Positions 26,574-35,152 of a DNA stretch of 64,000 nt are shown one piece after another. The position numbers and the translations under genes were made by a program. Position 1 is the stretch's first letter; every line of letters begins with the position of its first letter. The notes beneath the pieces were generated by a model that was not told where the DNA came from, searched no databases, and saw only the letters and a list, made by a program, of their open reading frames with translations. Source of the stretch: Membranihabitans marinus (GTDB lineage: Bacteria; Bacteroidota; Bacteroidia; Chitinophagales; Saprospiraceae); contig NZ_JAHVHU010000006.1 of the NCBI RefSeq assembly GCF_019802045.1, positions 62,001-126,000 on the forward strand. Direction: 5' to 3'.

Positions 26574-27687
26574 TTAAAAGGGATCAAAAGGTGCATCTGT
26601 GGGATTAGGACAATCAAATGGATCATAACCACAACACATAGTAAGCCAGGGACTATTCATTATCATAGCTCTTGATGTGGCTCGCCCCTTGGACTTCTGG
26701 AAATATGGGGTATATATGGGGTCATTAATATTAAAAGATGTACCTAAACCTGTTATATATCCATATAAGTCTTTCGAATTATACTCCTTATCAGCATAAT
26801 CGCCTCTAATGAACAATAGATTATCATGATTTCTCATTTCAAATCCCACCTGATCATATGCTAAATTAGTCTTATACTTGTTAAAACCACCAAATAAACC
26901 TTTTTTATAACCAAAAACATGTATTTCGACAGCAGAATTAACCACTTGGGGTAAATATGGATTCTCTGGGAGTAAAACGACTGAAAGCTCTAAATAAACT
27001 CTGCGATCTTTATCATCATTATATCTCCAAAATTTAGGAGTATATAAATCACAGCTTCCATGAATGTCTGATCTCGTCGCTATAACCTCACTATCCGGAA
27101 ATTTAATAATGTCGATTCCCAAATCTTTTGACGGTTTGTCCGCTGAAGTCGCTAATTCTATTTTACTCCGATCACCATCAAATATTCTAATTAACTTATC
27201 TTCTTGTACTTTGGCTAACTCAGTACCAACATAAAATTCACCATCCCTGTTTGAGATTAATTGATAGAAATATTGAGAAATGCGAGGCTTGACTTCATCT
27301 CCTTTCATATACAGAATATCATCATATTCTATTAACCATTGATCATATTCATCTTGGGATTGCAATTCAAAGAATTCTTCAGATGATTCATTGAATACTG
27401 TTCTAAAGCTGACAAATCCAATAGATTCTTCCCATTGATCGCGTTCGACATCAGACATGTCTGACAATTCTTTTTGAAGAGTTGTAACTGTTTCATAATT
27501 TTGAAAATGGAGCGCCCCATCAACGACCTGTATTTCCTGTATTATTTTTGATTTAGAATGGGGAGAAAGATTGGCCGGTTCACATGACAATAGAAAGGTG
27601 TAAAATAACGCCACTATTAATAGCGTAGAGCTATTCTTTAATGCTTGGTGCTTGGTGCTTGGTGCTTGGTGCTTGGTGCTTGGACAT
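26574..27687 (-). pseudogene. Putative phase-variable lipoprotein gene, currently out of frame with its ATG
   Basis: The coding frame is open for 346 residues from GTG 27614, and open back to the heptamer tract without any ATG. Read back it gives ALKNSSTLLIVALFYTFLLSC, a perfect lipoprotein signal that the GTG start would cut. The only ATG in place is at 27685-27687. Between them lie six copies of CCAAGCA (sense strand). From this ATG the frame meets TAG after 18 codons; with five copies it would enter the lipoprotein frame cleanly. The mature part has VDGALHFQNYETVTTLQKEL and WEESIGFVSFRTV, like Bacteroidota DUF4848-type lipoproteins (tentative). It heads the operon with the barrel protein, receptor and DUF4249. 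Base composition is clearly AT-richer than the genes downstream. The gene is labelled pseudogene only because the present state appears OFF. Confidence 0.7.
27642..27683 (-). repeat. Heptanucleotide tandem repeat, six copies
   Basis: Six exact copies of TGCTTGG on the plus strand (CCAAGCA on the coding strand). The unit is not a multiple of three, so each gain or loss changes the reading frame downstream. The tract starts one base after an ATG codon on the minus strand (27687-27685). Confidence 0.97.
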
Positions 27688-28216
27688 AATTTTAATATTT
27701 TAAATAAAATAAATTTTCACTAAAATAGGACACATATTTCGATCATGGTACAGGAATTAGATTATTAACATAATCATAACGCATCGATTTTGAATCTAAG
27801 AGAGGCTGGTGAACATAATTTATAGGGTGCTACAACCCTAAATTCGCAAGTCTATTATTTCTCATTAACCCAACGTTCCACATTCTCGATGACGACAATA
27901 CCGGTTGTAATACTTCTGAATAGATCACTTTCTCCTAATGCAAATATCTAATTTATGCCCGGTTTCAGCTATACCCCATGTGTTCTAAATCAATTAATAT
28001 GACATTATAATTATTGAATCGTAGATAGCTTTATAAATTAACCCTCTATAATTCAACACAAATTCATCATTCACAACCCAGCAGACCATTAAGACTTTGC
28101 ATTATGATGAATAAAAAAGATCAGTCCCATAATTTAACATTTATAATATGTATTCTCAAAATAAAATTTATATGTTAGACGTTATATAATTTTATTGATC
28201 TAATAGATATAATATT
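27688..28216. other. 529-base AT-rich intergenic region
   Basis: Divergent promoter space between the lipoprotein operon (minus) and the dockerin/T9SS pair (plus). Strongly AT-rich. No gene, clear promoter box or hairpin that I can defend. Confidence 0.5.
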
Positions 28217-29581
28217 ATGGAAACTATTTACCTATCGAATAAACCAACTCTTTTCATAAGCTTGATCTTTCTTTTCATTGGATTACCATACTATGGTCAG
28301 AACACAGCTAATATCAATGCCAAAGTCTTGTTTGAAGACGAACCATTAACGAATGGAGTGACAAATTTTATTATCGACATTACAAATACAACAATTAATT
28401 CTCACGACTATGATTTCACAAAATGCGAAGGTGGAATAGCCAATATAACTTTGGATTATCAAACGGGTTTAAATAATTATGAAATTGAGATAACACCTGT
28501 TCCTTCATCATGGATGGGCATTAACACTCAGGACATTATCCTCATCCAACAGTATATTCAAGGTCTGGAGACTTTCGACAACTATCAGTATGTGGCCGCA
28601 GATGCTGATAAAAATGGCCTAATAGATACTGTAGATATTAATAAGTATAGGGCTTACATATTGGATCCAAGAGATACGTTTCCAGGAGGTAACCATTGGT
28701 ATTTATTACATGACATAGAACATCCTTTTTTTGAATCTGATAATCAGGATGTTGGATTGTTAACTTACTTGGATACTATATGGAATTCAACTTTCACTGG
28801 TGATCCATCCAGTAGTGGAAAAAGACCTTATTTTACATTCAGAGGTATTCGTCGCGGAGATTTGAACGGCAGTAATTGTGGCTATTGTATTAATGATTGC
28901 GGTCCAAGTCAATTGAAGAAATATAATGACTTCAGTGAATTCCAAAATGATTCCAGAATTGTTCAGGTTGATTTCATAGTAGATGAATCGATTAGTACAA
29001 GCGGATTCGAAATTTTATTAGAAGATTTCTCAGAGGACCAAATTAAAATCGCCCGGGTTAGTTCAGATTTAGGAACATTTTCACAAAAGAACTACAGCAT
29101 AAATGATAAAAACGGGTATAATAAAGAATTTCGATCCAGCTGGATAAGTCAGGGTATAACTAAACTAGAATCTGGCCAATCCTTGTTGACTTTTGAGATT
29201 AAATTGCACAACCTTCACTCATTTCTTGATTTAAAACGAGCACTTAACAGGACAATAGTGAATCTATATGATGAAAACGCAGACTGGAAAAGCAATACCA
29301 GTGTTGCTCTCAAAAATATATACAGAGATTCACCGATGTTCACAGCCTACCCAAATCCATTTACTAACCAGATCTCCATCGAATTTGACCGTAAATCCAA
29401 TAAATCAGGTCGAATAGACTTGGTGGATGTTCATGGTAAAATTATGATATCCAAAAATTATAAGGCACAAAAAGGCTATAATAGTTTCATCCTTAGTACA
29501 GCAGATTTAGCTTCTGGTATATACATCGTGCGACAAATAGAGGATAATCGTATAGTTTCTTCTAAAAAAATTATCAAGTAA
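28217..29581 (+). CDS. Secreted dockerin-like protein with T9SS type A sorting domain
   Basis: 454 residues with a signal peptide (LFISLIFLFIGLPYYGQ). Residues ~100-155 resemble a type I dockerin: NTQDIILIQQYIQGLETF followed by DADKNGLIDTVDINKYR, with the Asp/Asn calcium-loop pattern twice. A beta-sandwich region follows (~230-340). The last ~80 residues are a T9SS type A tail: AYPNPFTNQISIEF, DLVDVHGKIM, ASGIYIVRQ, SSKKIIK. The protein should be exported and anchored on the surface. The AT-rich composition matches the neighbouring lipoprotein gene. It is followed after 22 bases by the T9SS type B gene, probably one operon. Confidence 0.82.
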   Translation: METIYLSNKPTLFISLIFLFIGLPYYGQNTANINAKVLFEDEPLTNGVTNFIIDITNTTINSHDYDFTKCEGGIANITLDYQTGLNNYEIEITPVPSSWMGINTQDIILIQQYIQGLETFDNYQYVAADADKNGLIDTVDINKYRAYILDPRDTFPGGNHWYLLHDIEHPFFESDNQDVGLLTYLDTIWNSTFTGDPSSSGKRPYFTFRGIRRGDLNGSNCGYCINDCGPSQLKKYNDFSEFQNDSRIVQVDFIVDESISTSGFEILLEDFSEDQIKIARVSSDLGTFSQKNYSINDKNGYNKEFRSSWISQGITKLESGQSLLTFEIKLHNLHSFLDLKRALNRTIVNLYDENADWKSNTSVALKNIYRDSPMFTAYPNPFTNQISIEFDRKSNKSGRIDLVDVHGKIMISKNYKAQKGYNSFILSTADLASGIYIVRQIEDNRIVSSKKIIK

Positions 29582-29603
29582 TCCGCAGGATAAAGCACGA
29601 AAA

Positions 29604-31985
29604 ATGCGAACCACTTTTACAGTTTTGTTGTGGTGTTTCCTCTCTATTCCTTCTTTGACACAAGAGCTCTATCAAGATTATTGGGGAGACAGGGACATTT
29701 TATCCCGTACTCACGCCGAACTTATTCGATTTAATCCGGTCAATGGCCCCATAGATACGCTAATTATTCCAATTCCGGTAAAAAATAGATTACCCGCGCT
29801 TTTTGATGTGAGCTTTCACCCAAACGGCAAGCTGTATGCAGCGACAGGGTTCGATCTGATCGAGATCGATCTCAAAAATAAAACATCAAAGTGGCTCGCA
29901 CAATGGTATGAAGAAGATTTCATTCCGTATCCCATTGAATGTGTTTATTCAGATGAGAAAGGCAGAATAATGACCAATGGAACCGCATTTTCTCATAGCT
30001 ATGATTATTTCACAAAAGAGTTTATTTCTCAGCCTCAACTTATTTCTCATAATTCCTGGCTCCTATTTTCTTTTTACAAAAAGGGCTTATTTTTACAAAT
30101 TGGATCCGATAAACGTTCTATAGAAATCTATGATCCCATTTCCTATGAAACAGAACGATTGTATGTATATGAATCAGTAGTTCCGGGGACCATCTACGTT
30201 ACCAAATATTTTGATAAAGAATATAATTTACACCTGATTTCAAATGCTTATACCAACCACGCTGAAGCTTCTTACTTTTTGGATGTAAACCTGACCACCA
30301 AGTCCATCAGCCGTATTAACTCGAAAGTGGCTTCTCCTTTAAACATAACAGGAAATATAGGTCGGCTACATCAAAATGATTCCGGAACTCCCAAAGATTT
30401 CCGGCACAATGGATATGTACTCAATCTCGATGCGGATCGATCTTCCGGACATTATACCGGCGGGTTCTATGACACCCTGGGGATATGTGATCCCGTGGCT
30501 TCGATAGCGGATGAAGATATTGATTTTGACCTGGATGATCAGAAGATCGATTCCATTACCTTCCAATTTATCGGGCCTAAACCTGGCATCATCAGCGAAG
30601 AAGCACTGGAATACAGTAGCCCCGAAATCGAAAAAATAAATAAAAAAAGATGGATATGGAAAAACAACAGTCCAATCAGAAATTATCCTGAAGTCGAGAA
30701 CCTATTGCACGACATCACCTACACCGCCGAATGGGATACGGATTTTCCCGCAGAACGAATCATCGGTGTAAACACCTATATGAACGGTGACTCCACGGTA
30801 TCCTGGTCCGTTATACAACTCACAGGAAAAGAAAGTATGGCAGGAAATGATGTATATACCCTGTTATGCGATGTTGGAAAACCCATAGATTTATCGCTGC
30901 TTATGGATTCTAAAGTCTCAAAAGCCGGGTATTTTAGCCCCGCCCTGACGGGTCAAAATCACTTTTTTGACCCTGATACAGATCAGGAAGGAAGTTATTT
31001 GTACATCGTGGAAGGTCCCCAGTGTAGTGATACCGCATACTGGGACATCAAACTGGATCGGATCGAAGCCCCTCATATACGGGATACTATGGTCTGTCAA
31101 AAGGAAGAAGAAGTGGATTTTACGGTGGATCCTGCCATGTATGATTCCATACGGTGGAGTGATCAGTCTGACCAATCTGTGTTTACCGTGAAAGACACCG
31201 GTACACACTGGCTCCATGTGTGGAAAGGGAAATGCAGTGCGATCGATACTTTTCAGGTCCGGGAAAATAGAGTTGATAACATCGTTTATGATCTGATCCC
31301 CGATTCTATATCCGCCTGTCAGGGAGACCCGATAAGGTGGGATTTATCCGCCTATGACTTAGTGTCTATGCAGGTTGATAACCAACCGTACGACAACTTT
31401 ACAGTGAATGAACACCTGCCCGAAGGGCGCTATAAAACGATTCTGAAAAAAGGTAATTGCAGCGATAGCGGCTGGATTCAGGTGGACTATATCGATCCGA
31501 AAATAAATACGGACTTACCGGCAGATACGACCCTCTGTTCCAAAGAAGAATTCATCGTAGATCTGGGTATTTATTCTGACCATGTGACCTGGGCAGATGG
31601 TTTCCCATATGATCAAAGAGTGTTCAGGCATTCGGGTTCTTATGCGTATTCCATAAATCGAAAAGGCTGCATTGCCAGGGACACCATTGTGGTTAACATG
31701 ACCTCGGATTGTACAGAGTGTAAAGTACGCTTTCCCAATGCGATAACCCCCAATAACGATGGGCACAATGATTCGTTCCAGGTTTTTGCCCAGGGTTGTC
31801 AGGCTATTGATCGCATCTTGATATTTGATAAATGGGGTAATCTCCTGATCAATTATCAAGGTCAGGAAGTTCCTGCTGCCCGATTTGATGATTTACCGGC
31901 CGGTCAATATGGGGTGGTCATCGAAGCCACTGACCGCTATGGAACTAAAATCACCGAAACATCAACGCTTCAAATTTTGCGGTAA
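29604..31985 (+). CDS. Large secreted T9SS type B sorting-domain protein (paralogue of 16538-19393)
   Basis: 793 residues with a signal peptide (FTVLLWCFLSIPSLTQ). It shares with the 951-residue protein the propeller-like start (FHPNGKLYAATGFDLIEID), the motif LNLDADRSSGHYTGGFYD, an AGNDVYTLLCDVGKPIDL unit matching AGQDTTITYCPDD, and cysteine-bearing repeat units (MVCQKEEEVDFTVDPAMYDSI). It has fewer repeat units. Residues ~714-793 form the T9SS type B tail (AITPNNDGHNDSFQVF, ILIFDKWGNLLINYQG). Likely a cell-surface protein co-expressed with the dockerin protein upstream. Function unknown. Confidence 0.88.
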   Translation: MRTTFTVLLWCFLSIPSLTQELYQDYWGDRDILSRTHAELIRFNPVNGPIDTLIIPIPVKNRLPALFDVSFHPNGKLYAATGFDLIEIDLKNKTSKWLAQWYEEDFIPYPIECVYSDEKGRIMTNGTAFSHSYDYFTKEFISQPQLISHNSWLLFSFYKKGLFLQIGSDKRSIEIYDPISYETERLYVYESVVPGTIYVTKYFDKEYNLHLISNAYTNHAEASYFLDVNLTTKSISRINSKVASPLNITGNIGRLHQNDSGTPKDFRHNGYVLNLDADRSSGHYTGGFYDTLGICDPVASIADEDIDFDLDDQKIDSITFQFIGPKPGIISEEALEYSSPEIEKINKKRWIWKNNSPIRNYPEVENLLHDITYTAEWDTDFPAERIIGVNTYMNGDSTVSWSVIQLTGKESMAGNDVYTLLCDVGKPIDLSLLMDSKVSKAGYFSPALTGQNHFFDPDTDQEGSYLYIVEGPQCSDTAYWDIKLDRIEAPHIRDTMVCQKEEEVDFTVDPAMYDSIRWSDQSDQSVFTVKDTGTHWLHVWKGKCSAIDTFQVRENRVDNIVYDLIPDSISACQGDPIRWDLSAYDLVSMQVDNQPYDNFTVNEHLPEGRYKTILKKGNCSDSGWIQVDYIDPKINTDLPADTTLCSKEEFIVDLGIYSDHVTWADGFPYDQRVFRHSGSYAYSINRKGCIARDTIVVNMTSDCTECKVRFPNAITPNNDGHNDSFQVFAQGCQAIDRILIFDKWGNLLINYQGQEVPAARFDDLPAGQYGVVIEATDRYGTKITETSTLQILR

Positions 31986-32387
31986 GGAACTATCTTTCCT
32001 TGGGAAAAAAGCCTTTCGGGGAATTGGATCATGCAAACCTCGTCAACATCATGCCGATATCGATTTAATAAATGCCTTTGTTATTCCTTGAGGTAAGTTT
32101 AGTATAGGATGTTGACTTAGGAGCAATTGACCCGCAGCGCGGGTCACAGTATATTAGATACAAAATATAAACAAAGTTCGATCCGCCTGGGGCAGATCGC
32201 AATGTAAAAAGAGAATACCACCGAAATTAGACACCCTCTTGAGTGTATTAATAGGTGAATACATATTGGTTTTCAAGCCCCCTCTTATCGGTTGGCCAGT
32301 CTACAGTTGCGCTGTTTTGATGCATTCTCTCTGCTCCGGTCAAAATTTTTCCAAAAGCAAGATGCTTTTGTTACATTACTATCGATA
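31986..32387. other. 402-base intergenic region with dispersed repeat fragments
   Basis: 31997-32049 recurs at 33447-33497 (common core GGATCA..CAAA.CTCGTCAACAT). The hairpin TGACCCGC/GCGGGTCA lies at 32128-32146. 32349-32377 (TTCCAAAAGCAAGATGCT...) recurs at 15020. No gene. Confidence 0.6.
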
Positions 32388-32921
32388 CTAAAAATTAAAT
32401 TCGTAGTCCAACATCCTGGAATGAATGATACCTTTTTCTATTACCGGCTCCCCATATCCCCCTTTTTCCAAAAAATAACCCTGCACCTCTTTAGTCTCCG
32501 GATCCACAATCCAATATTCTTTCACTCCAGAGCGCTCATATACATCCTTCTTTTCGTGAAGATCGTATTTGGCGGTCGATGAGGATAGTAATTCTATCAC
32601 CAGATCGGGTGCACCATGCAATCCATCATCCCTGATTACACCTTTATTGTCATTGCTGATGAATAGAATATCTGGCTGAAATATATTTTGGTCATCGAGG
32701 TATACATCAATAGGTGAAGTATAAATGGTTCCAGTTTGCTCTTGTTTTACAAATTTAAGAAGTTCAAAATTAATATCATTTAAAATTTCCTGGTGTAATG
32801 GTCGGGGTGCAGGTGCCATGGTAAGATTATTTTCGATCAACTGGACTAAAGTACCTTCAGGTAAGCTTTTGAACACTTCCATCATTGTGCGGGGCGGAGA
32901 TTGGATCGTTGCTGTTTCCAT
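32388..32921 (-). CDS. Uma2-family (DUF820) putative restriction-endonuclease-fold protein
   Basis: 177 residues. It carries the Uma2/DUF820 pattern of the PD-(D/E)XK nuclease superfamily: SPIDVYLDDQNIFQPDILFI, then PDLVIELLSSSTAKYDLHEK and YERSGVKEYWIVDPETKEV. The Asp of FQPD, the Glu of VIELLS and the following Lys are the expected catalytic set. These genes are abundant in cyanobacteria and Bacteroidota; their role is unproven and often guessed to be linked to mobile DNA. It is isolated and surrounded by repeats. Confidence 0.9.
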   Translation of the reverse strand: METATIQSPPRTMMEVFKSLPEGTLVQLIENNLTMAPAPRPLHQEILNDINFELLKFVKQEQTGTIYTSPIDVYLDDQNIFQPDILFISNDNKGVIRDDGLHGAPDLVIELLSSSTAKYDLHEKKDVYERSGVKEYWIVDPETKEVQGYFLEKGGYGEPVIEKGIIHSRMLDYEFNF

Positions 32922-33003
32922 GGCTTCAATTTTTGTTTGACTACAATATACAAAATTTATAATGAACCGCTAAGTCACGAAAGTCGGCACCGCTGAGGCA
33001 GCC

Positions 33004-33170
33004 CTAGTGCGCCGAATCATAAGTAAAAGATACTATTGAAGAGATTATTTTTTGACATATTGAAGAAGCCAAACCGCATATAGCCATAGCTAAATAAGGA
33101 TTTGGATGATGAAGATATGGTAAAAAAGAAGCCATCAATAGTGTTTGGTATGTATGATTTGGTGCACTAG
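33004..33170. repeat. CTAG-bounded palindromic element, copy 4
   Basis: It starts CTAGTGCGCCGAATCATAAG and ends GATTTGGTGCACTAG. It is closely similar to copy 3. Its final CTAG (33167-33170) is also the first CTAG of the next palindrome. Confidence 0.82.
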
Positions 33171-33340
33171 TGCAGTGTTTTATAAATAAATACAACTAAT
33201 TATGGCGCTTCCAGATCGCTTCACTTTGTTCCACGCTCACGAATCGCCACAATGTCGTGCGATTCGTAAGCACGGAGTGTAACGGAGTGATTTGGAAGCG
33301 CATTAAATTACTCAAATGTATTTATGAGCCGAACCACTAG
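33167..33340. repeat. Long palindromic element, family B, full-length copy
   Basis: The left arm (TATGGCGCTTCCAGATCGC, then CACGCTCACGAATCGC) pairs with the right arm (GCGATTCGTAAGCACGGAGTG, GTGATTTGGAAGCGC). Both ends carry ACTAG or CTAG. It is ~174 bp and folds over its full length. It has no sequence in common with family A beyond the CTAG ends. A partial relative lies at 6110-6196. Confidence 0.78.
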
Positions 33341-33620
33341 CTTAGGCGCATGACTTAGCACACATCATTTCCTAACCAACTAATTCTGATCATTTTATTA
33401 TGTTCTGTTTCGCACCCATTGTACTCAGAATCTGTTTCTGGAGTAGTTCTAAGGAAAAAAACTTCGCGGAACTGGATCACTCAAATCTCGTCAACATATT
33501 GTAAATACGGGCTTTCTACTAAGTGCCGGATTCCATAGCAATGTGGCGGATAAGGTGTAAACCACCACCCTTCCCACCAGTCTTAGCGGCGGGTGTCCTC
33601 CACCATGTGACTTTGGCAAT

Positions 33621-33872
33621 CTACCGCTTCGTGATCATCCGGTAAAGGGCCAGTAAAATAACAGCGCCCAGAATAGCCAATATAAAACTACCGATATTGA
33701 ATCCGGTCACACCACCCAGGCCGAGTACACCGCCAATCCACCCACCAAGCATGGCACCCAAAATGCCGACAATGATACTAACAATCCAACCGCCCGGATC
33801 GTTCCCGGGGTGAATCCATTTTGCTATAGCCCCGGCAATGAGGCCAAAAATAATCCATACGAGCCAATTCAT
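33621..33872 (-). CDS. GlsB/YeaQ/YmgE-family small membrane protein
   Basis: 83 residues, normal family length, with three hydrophobic segments rich in Gly: WLVWIIFGLIAGAIAKW, SIIVGILGAMLGGWIGGVLG, and FILAILGAVILLALYRMI. This transglycosylase-associated family is induced by stress in other bacteria, but its biochemical role is unknown. Monocistronic. Confidence 0.93.
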   Translation of the reverse strand: MNWLVWIIFGLIAGAIAKWIHPGNDPGGWIVSIIVGILGAMLGGWIGGVLGLGGVTGFNIGSFILAILGAVILLALYRMITKR

Positions 33873-34040
33873 AGTTTAGTTTTTGATTAGTTGAAGTAAT
33901 ATTGGACGACATATCGTCCTGTTGCACATCAATTTAATAAAAATATTAATTAATGCGAAAATTAATTTTTAAACAATCTCCGCATAGGGGTTTTAATGTA
34001 AGACGCCACATGCCTATTTTTTATCGATTATGAAAGAAAT

Positions 34041-34460
34041 ATGAACTCACAGACATTTAAGCCGGAAGATTACCCCGTGGTACTGTTTGACAGTCAGTGC
34101 CTGATCTGTGATGGTTTTGTCAAGCAGGTTATAAAGTGGGACCAGGATGAAGCCTTAAAGTTTTCTGGCCTCCAGTCCACTAAAGCGATTTATGAAATAA
34201 ACCGGCGCGGCATCCCCATGCCCAAGGACGGTTCCGTTGTCTTGCTTTTCGAAGATCGGTACGCTACAGAGTCTGATGCCGTGATCGAAATAGTAGAGAT
34301 CACGGGTACATCATCACTTCTTTCGACCCTCCTTCGCAAATTTCCAAAGATATGGCGTGACAGCCTTTACCGGTGGGTCGCCCAAAACCGGTACCGGTTT
34401 TACAAAAAACGGGATCACTGTCCCTTGCCGGAGCCCTCCGAAGCCGGGCGGTTTGTGTAA
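34041..34460 (+). CDS. DCC-family (DUF393) thiol-disulfide oxidoreductase-like protein
   Basis: 139 residues. The family signature D-x-x-C-x-x-C is present near residue 17 (VVLFDSQCLICDGFVKQV), followed by LKFSGLQSTKA and VLLFEDRYATESDAV. The C-terminus (YRWVAQNRYRFYKKRDHCPLP) is typical. The fold is thioredoxin-like and a redox role is assumed from the CxxC. Monocistronic; the upstream region is AT-rich. Confidence 0.9.
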   Translation: MNSQTFKPEDYPVVLFDSQCLICDGFVKQVIKWDQDEALKFSGLQSTKAIYEINRRGIPMPKDGSVVLLFEDRYATESDAVIEIVEITGTSSLLSTLLRKFPKIWRDSLYRWVAQNRYRFYKKRDHCPLPEPSEAGRFV

Positions 34461-35152
34461 TTTCAGTGCCATGCCAACAGCTTTTGCGATCTTTCACTCA
34501 ACAAATTCCCCGGGTTGGTCCTACCAAATCAAAAATATTGAGCGTATTCTACACCCTGTCGGCCGTCAATCAGACTCATTTCTCGCATGAATTATTGTAG
34601 CCTACCAAATCATAAATCAGGTATTATCTAGCGCTTCCATCCCCAGCTTGTGCCTCTGTAGCGCAAATAATATGCTCTATTTGAGCTTGATTCAATAGAC
34701 CTCGGAGAGGTTATAACTATTTTAGCAGATGGTTTTACAGTATTCTTCGAATTCGAAGTAGTCGCCATGTCTAAGAGTACATTGCGACCTCTCGGAGGTC
34801 GATATTTTGACAATAACCGGTGCTAATATACTTTGACGCGCTGCAGGTCATGCTTAGAATATACGGATGAAATTCAAAATTCAGCGATAAATTTGAATGA
34901 AACTATTCAGGACTATCACAGCAACTTGATTTGTGTAATGCTCGCTAGACCTCATCTGGTTCAAAACTACTCATAGTGGGATGCTCTGTCGAACAAAGTG
35001 AGTGCTGCATGACGGATAAGTCTATGTATAACTTGATTTTTGCCCACTAATAAATACGGGGCTTTGCATCAGGGCAAAGCATGAAAGAATTCCTTCTGAT
35101 TTGTTACATTTTTATATATTGAGGCCACATAAAAATATACCTTGCTCCGACC
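34461..35152. other. 692-base intergenic region
   Basis: No complete gene. 34681-34759 is a coding-like fragment (ELDSIDLGEVITILADG) that recurs at 49980-50058. A GCTTTGC/GCAAAGC hairpin lies at 35061-35080, upstream of the antiporter gene. Confidence 0.5.
34681..34759 (+). repeat. Coding-like dispersed fragment, copy B
   Basis: Reads LFELDSIDLGEVITILADG then FFEFE, with an upstream in-frame stop and no start. It is about 77% identical in DNA to 49980-50058. The protein family is not recognised. Confidence 0.55.

Larger units (their letters stand above)
32922..33620. other. 699-base intergenic region rich in repeats
   Basis: It holds palindromic element copy 4, the joined family B palindrome, and the second copy of the GGATCA...CTCGTCAACAT block (33447-33497). 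Nothing gene-like on either strand. Confidence 0.6.

Noticed and set aside
25956-26675. 239-residue plus-strand frame opposite the small barrel gene
   Set aside because: The minus-strand gene has a signal peptide and operon context; this frame has neither.
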